64,000 nt of DNA, taken from NCBI GenBank assembly GCA_014240065.1, contig JAAZXR010000013.1, positions 20,584 through 84,583 on the forward strand, in the 5' to 3' direction. Below the pieces are notes generated by a model that saw only the letters and a program-made list of their open reading frames with translations, was not told where the DNA came from and did no database searches. The number at the start of each line of letters is the position of its first letter. Within the stretch, counting starts at the first letter, position 1. Both the position numbers and the translations under genes were made by a program. Shown in pieces: positions 57,952 through 64,000 of this stretch. The stretch is from Myxococcales bacterium (GTDB lineage: Bacteria; Myxococcota_A; Polyangia; Nannocystales; Nannocystaceae).

Positions 57952-58893
57952 ATGAGCACGGGTCGAACATTCTCCCTCACGCTAGTTGGCCGCGCCGCGC
58001 TCGTCGGTGGCGTCGCGCTGTCGTTTGGCTGCACGGCGTTGGTGTCGCAGATTCCTCCGTCTGACCTCGGGGCGCTCGAGGCCCTTGAGTCGCGAGAAGA
58101 GCGTCAGGCGGCCTTTGCGGGGAACCAGATCGTCGTGCACAAACGCATCAACGGTCTGCGCTATACCAAGGGAAACGACCTGAACACGCCGGAGTCCGAC
58201 TGGCAATCTCTGGACCTCCTGCTCCGTTCGGATCGTGTCTCCGCGGCGGCGCTCCCTGACAAAAAGCGCAGGGTCGCGAATGTCATGATCGGGATGGCAG
58301 CGATGGGCGGGCTCGCCACCACGACTGGGATCGCTGCCACCGCCGGTAACGGCCTCGACACCACGCGCTTGACGGCTCCCGGCGCGTTGCTCCTCGGCGG
58401 CGCGGTCGTGACCGTCGCGTTCTCAGTGGCGGCCGGCATCCTCTACGGCAAGATGCGCAAGGACTATCAGCGCGCGGTGGAGGTGTACAACGCGAGCTTG
58501 AGCATGCGCCTCGGCCTCGCGGCGGCGGATGGGGCGTACCGTCCTCCTGGCGGGGTGCTCGTCGATCCAGACGGCTTCGTCGTGCTGACACCGTCGGGGA
58601 GCTTCGTGCGCGCTTCCAACATGGAGGCCTACAACGAGCAGGTTCGACAGCAGCAACAGACGGCGCAGGACAAGCTCACCCCAGAGGGGACGGGCGAGGA
58701 GTCGGAGACGGCCGAGCAGTCCCCCGCACCCGAGGAGCCGGAGACGGGCGAGGAGTCCTTGGAACCCGGGGAGTCCCCCGCGCCCGAGCTGGCCCCCGAG
58801 GGGACGCGAGAGGATGCGGCGGCACCGGCGGAGGTACAGGCGCAGCCAGCAACGACCGGGGCCGGCGAGGTCCCGCGAGACGACGGTCAATGA
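57952..58893 (+). CDS. Putative lipoprotein, unknown function
   Basis: A 313-aa protein. The N-terminal signal ends in LSFGC (lipobox, about residue 27). Residues of about 100-165 contain two hydrophobic helices (VANVMIGMAAMGGLATTTGIAATAG and APGALLLGGAVVTVAFSVAAGILYG), and the last 75 residues are Glu/Pro-rich. No family is recognised. ATG 57952 is preferred for the signal peptide; ATG 57925 is also in frame. TACCCT at 57934-57939 precedes it. It overlaps the cytochrome gene by 4 bases. Confidence 0.65.
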   Translation: MSTGRTFSLTLVGRAALVGGVALSFGCTALVSQIPPSDLGALEALESREERQAAFAGNQIVVHKRINGLRYTKGNDLNTPESDWQSLDLLLRSDRVSAAALPDKKRRVANVMIGMAAMGGLATTTGIAATAGNGLDTTRLTAPGALLLGGAVVTVAFSVAAGILYGKMRKDYQRAVEVYNASLSMRLGLAAADGAYRPPGGVLVDPDGFVVLTPSGSFVRASNMEAYNEQVRQQQQTAQDKLTPEGTGEESETAEQSPAPEEPETGEESLEPGESPAPELAPEGTREDAAAPAEVQAQPATTGAGEVPRDDGQ

Positions 58894-59363
58894 AGGACGG
58901 CGCGAGGGTGAAGCTGCGATCGAGGATCGCACGGGTGGCGGGGGCGAGTCCCGTCGTGGGGGAGGTGGTCTCCGCGCGGCCACGGCGCCTCAAGAGTCCG
59001 CTGCTGGTGGGGTTGATGCTGACCGCCTGCCAGGTGCCCGCGGGCCCGGAGCGGGCGCTGGAGGGGCGGGAAATCTACGAGCGCCACTGCGCCAGGTGCC
59101 ACGGCATCGACGGAACGGGCGACGCGTCGATGCCGGGGGCGCGCGACCTATCCAACGCCGCCTATATGGCGGGGCGCAGCGACGACCAGCTTCGCGGGGC
59201 GATCATGCGCGGCGTCCCGCCAAATATGCCCTCGTTTGGCGGACAGTTTCTCGAGCCGAGCATGAAGGTTTTGGTGGCCTATATCCGCGGGTTCGACGGC
59301 CCTGTCAGGGAGGAGCCCGCGGCTGCTCCCGTGAAGCAGCCGTCGAGCGGCGCCGCGCCATGA
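58890..59363 (+). CDS. c-type cytochrome, probable lipoprotein
   Basis: A 157-aa single-heme cytochrome c. The heme site is Cys67-x-x-Cys70-His71 (CARCHG), and Met113 in NMPSFGG is the likely sixth ligand. A hydrophobic stretch ends in LMLTAC (Cys47), which could be a lipobox. The 30 residues before it are basic, and a GTG near codon 26 may be the actual start. ATG 58890 overlaps the previous stop (ATGA). The C-terminus is Pro/Ala-rich. It probably carries electrons in the periplasm; the partner is unknown. Confidence 0.85.
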   Translation: MKDGARVKLRSRIARVAGASPVVGEVVSARPRRLKSPLLVGLMLTACQVPAGPERALEGREIYERHCARCHGIDGTGDASMPGARDLSNAAYMAGRSDDQLRGAIMRGVPPNMPSFGGQFLEPSMKVLVAYIRGFDGPVREEPAAAPVKQPSSGAAP

Positions 59364-60763
59364 CCGACGAGCTCGAGCTTCGTTGGCCAGACAAGTATGA
59401 CGCGGCGGGGCAGCGCAGGCCTCCTTTGCGGCCCGCGGTCGCGATGGAGGTGCTAGAGCGCCACGGCGAGGCGGAGCCTCTGGGCCACTTGGTGCTCGGG
59501 GACAACCTGCCGGTGTTGTCTCGGTGGTGTGAGCGCTACGGCGGAGAGGTGGACCTGGTGTACATGGACCCGCCGTTCATGACAGGGGGGCGCTTCGACG
59601 CGACGCGCAAGCTCGGAGGGGGCGCCGACGCCCCCTCGGTGCGCGTGCCCGGCTACGAAGATCGTTGGCCCTCGCGGGGGGCCTTCGTCGCCATGTTGGA
59701 CGATCGCGTCCGCTTGAGCCGCGACCTCCTCGCCGGCCACGGGAGCTTGTATCTGCACCTCGATCCGACCATGAGCCACGCCGCCAAGCTCTTGGCGGAC
59801 GACGTCTTCGGGCGAGAAAACTTTCAGCGCGAGATCATCTGGCGGATCGGCTGGATTTCTGGGTTCAAGTCCCGCGTCAACAACTGGGTCCGAAACCACG
59901 ACGTCCTCCTGTTCTACGCGCGAGAGGCCAAAAGCCTCCACTTCGATCGCCAATTTGTCCCGCACCTCCCGGGCTACGAGCGTCGCAGCGGGAAGCCCAG
60001 CCCCAATCCCGGGATTCCAGTGGACGATGTGTGGAACGCCAGCCCCGCCGAGGCGATCCTGAAGGGAGCCGAGTCGCTCGACTCCATTCAGATCAAGAGC
60101 TTCAGCCGCGAGAAGACCGGCTGGGGCACACAGAAAAATGAGAGTCTCCTCGCGCGCTTGGTGCTCGCGTCCTCCGCCTCGGGGGGCTGGGTGGTCGACC
60201 CGTTCATGGGGTCGGGCACGACCATGGCGGTCGCGGCTCGTCTCGGTCGCAGATTTTTAGGGTGCGATCGGTCCCCGCTCGCGCTCCAGCTCGCGAGGCA
60301 GCGACTGCTCGCCCTCGGCGTGCCCTTCGTCCTCGAGCGTGCGACGAGCCCGGGCGCTCGACCAGATCCGCCGAGGGTGACGGAGGCCATCGCTCGCGAC
60401 GTGACCTGCGCGCAGGGCCCGGACGGATGGCGCGTGACCTTGGCGGGCTCTCTGGGCCTCAAACTCCCTTCGGCGGGGGACGCCGCGGACGGCGGCGACG
60501 CTGGTGTGCGGGCGCTCGATGGCGTGGAGGCCTGGTGTGTCCTCGACGCGGAGCGCAGGGTGGTGTGGGATGCCACCCGCGAAGCGAGCGCACGTCGGGA
60601 TCTCCAACACGTCGCGGACATCGGATCTCGGATCCCCAAATACCTCCGTGGTTACGGGGTGATGGGAGATATCTGCGAGGTCACTCTTGAGGGAGATCCT
60701 CGGGGGCCTCACCGGCGCTCCTACACGCCCGCGAGGGTGGGTCCGCCGCCGCCGCAGACGTGA
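59360..60763 (+). CDS. Site-specific DNA methyltransferase (adenine/cytosine-N4, DPPF type)
   Basis: A 467-aa DNA amino-methyltransferase. The catalytic motif IV is DPPF at 70-73 (VYMDPPFMTGG), and the SAM motif I comes later as DPFMGSGT at about 280-288; this order is the beta class. NHDVLLFYAR is also typical. The last 140 residues form a separate domain of unknown kind, ending with YGVMGDICEVTLEGD. No restriction enzyme is adjacent. ATG 59360 overlaps the cytochrome stop by 4 bases; a longer frame from 58814 runs through the cytochrome gene and is not real. The 3' end overlaps the convergent gene by 83 bases. Confidence 0.88.
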   Translation: MTDELELRWPDKYDAAGQRRPPLRPAVAMEVLERHGEAEPLGHLVLGDNLPVLSRWCERYGGEVDLVYMDPPFMTGGRFDATRKLGGGADAPSVRVPGYEDRWPSRGAFVAMLDDRVRLSRDLLAGHGSLYLHLDPTMSHAAKLLADDVFGRENFQREIIWRIGWISGFKSRVNNWVRNHDVLLFYAREAKSLHFDRQFVPHLPGYERRSGKPSPNPGIPVDDVWNASPAEAILKGAESLDSIQIKSFSREKTGWGTQKNESLLARLVLASSASGGWVVDPFMGSGTTMAVAARLGRRFLGCDRSPLALQLARQRLLALGVPFVLERATSPGARPDPPRVTEAIARDVTCAQGPDGWRVTLAGSLGLKLPSAGDAADGGDAGVRALDGVEAWCVLDAERRVVWDATREASARRDLQHVADIGSRIPKYLRGYGVMGDICEVTLEGDPRGPHRRSYTPARVGPPPPQT

Positions 60764-61241
60764 CCGGGAACCGCTGCCTGCCAATGTGGATCCAGGCCAA
60801 CTCGCCCTCAACCTCCACCCAGCGAGCGAGCTCGACGGCGGCGCGGTTGGTGAAGCGGGCCGCGAGGGGCCGGCCGGAGTGTTGGCTCGGGACATGGGTG
60901 AGGATTCCGGCGGTGTCTTCGTCCACGACGTCGGAGGGGTCGAGCGGGACCACGCGGTCGTCGTCGAGGGTGAGCTGCACGGTCGCGTCCGCGAGGGTGA
61001 GGTGGGTGATCCGCAGCGGTGTGTCGTCACATGTGAAGTGCACATACTTGCCGTCCACGCGGATGATCGGCTCACCGCCGGTGGTGGCGTCGATGTGGGC
61101 CCGAAAGTAGGCGACGACCCGCGGATGTTCGAGGGGGTCGCCCTCGAACCAAAACCGGCCCGCGGTGTCCATCCGCAGCGGGAATCCCCGCCGCAGGCGG
61201 TCGAGCAGCGCTGGATCCATCTCTGGAGGGGGCGAAGACAC
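60681..61241 (-). CDS. Hypothetical protein resembling DUF1285
   Basis: A 186-aa soluble protein. The pattern LRMDTAGRFWFEGDPLEHPRVVAYFRAHI, then GKYVHFTCDDTPLRITHL, recalls DUF1285 proteins (a small alpha/beta domain of unknown function), but the match is weak. No signal peptide or membrane segment is present. In-frame ATGs near 61220 and 61172 are possible starts. It ends inside the 3' end of the methyltransferase gene on the other strand. Confidence 0.6.
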   Translation of the reverse strand: MSSPPPEMDPALLDRLRRGFPLRMDTAGRFWFEGDPLEHPRVVAYFRAHIDATTGGEPIIRVDGKYVHFTCDDTPLRITHLTLADATVQLTLDDDRVVPLDPSDVVDEDTAGILTHVPSQHSGRPLAARFTNRAAVELARWVEVEGELAWIHIGRQRFPVTSAAAADPPSRACRSAGEAPEDLPQE

Positions 61242-61356
61242 GAGTGCAGCATAGCAGCGACCGTGGCCGTGGCGCGGAATCGTGGTGCACCACGCGCAGG
61301 GAGGTGCTGTCCGGGTCCGACTCCGACAATTCGAAACTTCGTGGTATCAGGCCCCC

Positions 61357-63444
61357 GTGAGTCTCCTGGAAATGGCCCGCGCGACCCTGCGCTTCGGCGC
61401 GCGCAGCATCTTTGAGGCCACCGAACTTCGAATCGAGGGCGATGATCGCATCGGGCTGGTGGGTCCGAACGGCTCAGGAAAGACCTCGCTGCTCCGGGTG
61501 ATCGCGGGGGAGCAAGAACTCGACGGGGGCGCGTTGCATGTGACGCGGGGCATTCGAATCGGCTATCTCCCGCAAGACATCGCCGTGGAGGGGGGCTCGA
61601 GGCTCCTCGACTTCGTCTTGGGCAGCGTCCCGGGCCGCACGGCGCTGGCCGAGGAGATCGAGGGAGCGGAGGCCGCGATGAACGCCGCGATGCAGGCCTA
61701 CGAGGCGGCGCCAGGCGGGGACGAGGCGGAGATCACGGCCATCGGGTTGCAGCTCGCGGCGCTGCACGAGCGGCAAGGGCACTTCGACACGTTCTATACC
61801 AAACATGAGGCGGCCAAGATCTTGCACGGCCTGGGCTTCGCCGCGACGGATCACGAGCGTGACCTCGGAGAGTTCAGCGGCGGATGGAAGATGCGGGCCG
61901 TCTTGGCGGCGCTGCTGTTCCAGCGCCCCGAATTGCTGCTGCTCGATGAGCCGACCAACCATCTCGACGTGCCCTCCGTGGCGTGGCTCAGTGACTTTTT
62001 ACGTCGCTCCGACCGCGCGTTTGTCCTGATCTCCCATGACCGGGAGTTCCTCGACGGACAGATCGATCGCATCGTGAGCTTTGAGCCGGAGGGGGTGCGC
62101 CATTATAAGGGCAACTACTCCAAGTACGTCGCCCAGCGCGAGGAGGAGGCGATCATCCTAGAGAATCGCGCGAAGAACTTGGAGCGCGAGCGCGCGAAGG
62201 CGGAGGCGTTCATCACACGGTTCCGCGCCCAGGCCAACAAGGCCAAGGCGGTCCAAAGTCGGGTCAAGGCCCTCGAACGGATGGAGGCGCCCGAGACCTA
62301 CGTGCAACGACGGATCATGACGTTCTCCTTTGCGCCCACCAAGCGCACGTCCGCCACGGTGCTCAAGGTGGACGCGTTGGAGAAGTCCTACGGCGCTCAC
62401 CAGGTCTTCTCAGGGGTTGATCTCACCGTCAACCGGGGAGACCGGATCGGAATCATCGGGGTTAACGGCGCGGGCAAGACGACGCTGCTACGAATCATCG
62501 GCGGAGAGCTCGCGGCGACGAACGGCACCGTGCAATTTGGGTCGCACGTAGAATCTGCCTACTACGCGCAGCACCATTGTGACGTACTCGAGAAAGCAGA
62601 CACCTTGTTCGAGAGCGTGGCGCGGGTGGATCCCAGCGCCGGGCAGACGCGGGTGCGGACGTTGCTCGGCGCGTTCTTATTCTCGGGAGATGAGGTGGAC
62701 AAGCAGGTCGGCGTGTTGTCGGGAGGGGAGCGGGCGCGCGTGGCGTTGGCGCGGCTGTTGTCCAAGCCCGGCAATATGCTGTTGATGGACGAGCCCACCA
62801 ACCACTTGGATCTCGCGTCGAGCGATTCGCTCGCCGAATCCCTCACCTCCTTCGACGGGACCACGCTGTTTGTGAGCCACAACCTGGCGTTCGTGCGGCG
62901 GCTCGCGACGCGGATCTGGAGCGTGGAAGATGGGAGGGTCGAGGACTACCCGGGCACGCTCGATGAGTATCTTGAGCGGGCGCGCCGCATGCGGGCGGCG
63001 GACGAAGCGGCCAGCGGGGCCTCAAAAGCGGGCAACGCCGGCCGGAAGCGACAGGCGGAAGGGTCGCGTGCAGTGGCGAACAAGTCCGGGAGTCGGAGGA
63101 CCGCGAAGGTGGAGCCCGCGGAGCCCCCCGCGGAGACAGAGCCGGCGTCGACTCGCGAGCACGGTCGCGCGAAGCGGAAACTCGAAGCCGCGCGGAGGCG
63201 AGAGATTCGTGAGCGGGTGGGACCCCTCGACAAAGAGGTCAAGTCCTTAGAGTCGCGCATTGAGTCGCTGGAGGAGGCGCAACGGGCGCGCAGCGTGGAG
63301 CTCTCGGATCCCGCGACCTACGACGACGCCGAGCGACGCCGGGTCTTGCTCGATGAGTATCAGCGGGACGCGGATGAGCTTGAACGACTCACCTCACGGT
63401 GGGAGATCAAGTCCGCGCAGCTTGAGGCGATGAGCGAGACCTAG
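61357..63444 (+). CDS. ABC-F family ATPase
   Basis: ABC-F proteins bind ribosomes or act in translation and resistance; they have no membrane part. The 695-aa protein has two ATPase domains: Walker A GPNGSGKTS (Lys42) and GVNGAGKTT (Lys374), signatures FSGGWKMR and LSGGERARVA, and Walker B LLLLDEPTNHLD and MLLMDEPTNHLDL. The linker between them is the usual basic helix pair. The C-terminal 150 residues form a charged coiled coil, as in Uup/YheS types. The start is GTG 61357, with TATCAG at 61345-61350 six bases upstream. An extension to 61282 is not conserved. Confidence 0.93.
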   Translation: MSLLEMARATLRFGARSIFEATELRIEGDDRIGLVGPNGSGKTSLLRVIAGEQELDGGALHVTRGIRIGYLPQDIAVEGGSRLLDFVLGSVPGRTALAEEIEGAEAAMNAAMQAYEAAPGGDEAEITAIGLQLAALHERQGHFDTFYTKHEAAKILHGLGFAATDHERDLGEFSGGWKMRAVLAALLFQRPELLLLDEPTNHLDVPSVAWLSDFLRRSDRAFVLISHDREFLDGQIDRIVSFEPEGVRHYKGNYSKYVAQREEEAIILENRAKNLERERAKAEAFITRFRAQANKAKAVQSRVKALERMEAPETYVQRRIMTFSFAPTKRTSATVLKVDALEKSYGAHQVFSGVDLTVNRGDRIGIIGVNGAGKTTLLRIIGGELAATNGTVQFGSHVESAYYAQHHCDVLEKADTLFESVARVDPSAGQTRVRTLLGAFLFSGDEVDKQVGVLSGGERARVALARLLSKPGNMLLMDEPTNHLDLASSDSLAESLTSFDGTTLFVSHNLAFVRRLATRIWSVEDGRVEDYPGTLDEYLERARRMRAADEAASGASKAGNAGRKRQAEGSRAVANKSGSRRTAKVEPAEPPAETEPASTREHGRAKRKLEAARRREIRERVGPLDKEVKSLESRIESLEEAQRARSVELSDPATYDDAERRRVLLDEYQRDADELERLTSRWEIKSAQLEAMSET

Positions 63445-63465
63445 GAGCGCCGCTGACAGGGCCGA

Positions 63466-64000
63466 TCAGCCGCCTAGTTTTTTGACCTGGCGGCGCGCGG
63501 CGGCGGCAAACTCTCCGGATGGCGCGAGCTCAAGATACTTTTGCCACGCCTCGAGCGACTGGGCCTTGGAGTCCGCGTCTTTCTTGAGATCGTGGACGGA
63601 ACCGGAGACGACCCAGCAGTCAGCCTGCGCCGGGTCGACCTCGATGCACGATTTGGCGGCGACCATCGCGTCCTCGTACTTGCCAGAGTACGTAAGCGAC
63701 ATGGCGAGGAGCGCCAGCGCATCGGGGTTGCCCGGAACATCTTCAAGCACCTTGTTTGCGATGTCTGGCACCTTGCTCGGCTTGCGTTGCAGGAGTTTTC
63801 GAGCCTGCTCGAGCATCTCTTTGTGCTCGTCGGTGAGCGTGGGCTCGGGCTCGGGCTCAGGCTCAGGCTCGGGCTCGGGCTCAGGCTCAGGCTCGGGCTC
63901 GGGCTCGGGCTCGGACGTCGTCGCGCCGGCGGTGGGCTCCCCATCACCGGTGTCCGTTCCGGTGGCCGCCGCGGCGGCGTCCTCCTCCAGGTCGGAGGAA
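63466..64000 (-). CDS. TPR-like protein with Glu-Pro repeat, N-terminus cut by the window edge
   Basis: The visible 177 residues are the C-terminal part; the frame stays open to the edge, so the start lies beyond 64000. An acidic/Ala-rich segment (SSDLEEDAAAAATGTD) is followed by twelve Glu-Pro pairs and a helical domain with TPR-like repeats (ANKVLEDVPGNPDALALLAMSLTYSGKYEDAMVAAKSCIEVDPAQ). It is probably a membrane-linked or secreted TPR protein, as the Glu-Pro stretch often spans the envelope. Function unknown. Confidence 0.72.
   Translation of the reverse strand, partial: SSDLEEDAAAAATGTDTGDGEPTAGATTSEPEPEPEPEPEPEPEPEPEPEPEPTLTDEHKEMLEQARKLLQRKPSKVPDIANKVLEDVPGNPDALALLAMSLTYSGKYEDAMVAAKSCIEVDPAQADCWVVSGSVHDLKKDADSKAQSLEAWQKYLELAPSGEFAAAARRQVKKLGG
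63841..63912 (-). repeat. Glu-Pro hexanucleotide repeat
   Basis: Twelve consecutive 6-bp units (GAG CCY on the coding strand) encode Glu-Pro pairs in the edge gene. Confidence 0.95.

Noticed and set aside
58814..59359. N-terminal extension of the DNA methyltransferase
   Set aside because: The frame runs through the cytochrome gene, which has a CxxCH motif. The methylase starts with the ATGA overlap at 59360.

Overview
The window is high-GC DNA (roughly two thirds G+C) that looks like a myxobacterial chromosome, most probably Myxococcota of the Nannocystis/Plesiocystis/Enhygromyxa group. The main reasons are several lipoproteins whose mature domain hangs on a long Gly-Asp tether, cysteine-rich DUF4215-type repeats, a secreted protease with a MYXO-CTERM-like tail, a Ser/Thr kinase with DWG instead of DFG, a dual-FHA protein and a bactofilin. 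The genus is inference. I saw no rRNA, tRNA, insertion sequence, prophage or CRISPR array; most of the window is ordinary chromosome plus lineage-specific surface and regulatory genes.

Layout. 0.2-3 kb: a UPF0158/DUF429 gene pair, panD and an orphan with a caspase/CHAT-like HG...C pattern. 3-17 kb: accessory surface genes, namely a 1386-aa cysteine-repeat lipoprotein, a hybrid histidine kinase, a methyltransferase, a beta-lactamase-fold lipoprotein, a TPR protein, an FG-GAP lipoprotein and a von Willebrand A lipoprotein. 17-26 kb: a winged-helix-like protein, purL-purQ, a PduO-type cobalamin adenosyltransferase with a 69-aa companion, a rhodanese and a membrane Ser/Thr kinase. 25.9-34.2 kb: TCA-cycle genes on the minus strand (mdh-sucC-sucD and sdhC-sdhA-sdhB), separated by a plus-strand transsulfuration enzyme/PepSY pair. 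34.5-42.7 kb: FHA protein, bactofilin, then an ATP synthase operon (b'-b-delta-alpha-gamma-beta-epsilon) without the a and c subunits. 42.8-53.7 kb: a membrane vWA/GATase-like protein with a DUF4159 partner, an outer-membrane-like protein, an ABC exporter set, a CAP-domain lipoprotein, a trypsin-like protease and a 605-aa orphan. 54-61 kb: mrfA-mrfB (DNA-repair helicase and exonuclease), then a translationally coupled lipoprotein, c-type cytochrome and DNA methyltransferase. 61-64 kb: an ABC-F ATPase and a truncated TPR protein at the edge.

How the genes work together. Central energy metabolism is well represented: mdh, SucCD and a menaquinone-type succinate dehydrogenase feed the respiratory chain whose gradient drives the F1Fo ATPase. 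The most interesting part is the mrfAB operon. Upstream of it lie a sigma70-like promoter (TTGACG and TATAGG), a perfect 7+7 bp palindrome and, directly after the -10, a sequence matching 14 of 17 positions of the LexA box I recall for Myxococcus xanthus. This suggests damage-inducible excision repair. A second window-wide signal is that several genes without a Shine-Dalgarno sequence have a TAnnnT hexamer 6-9 bases before the start codon, which suggests leaderless transcripts. Start codons were chosen from family alignment, Shine-Dalgarno sites, coupling overlaps and these hexamers; uncertain ones are flagged.
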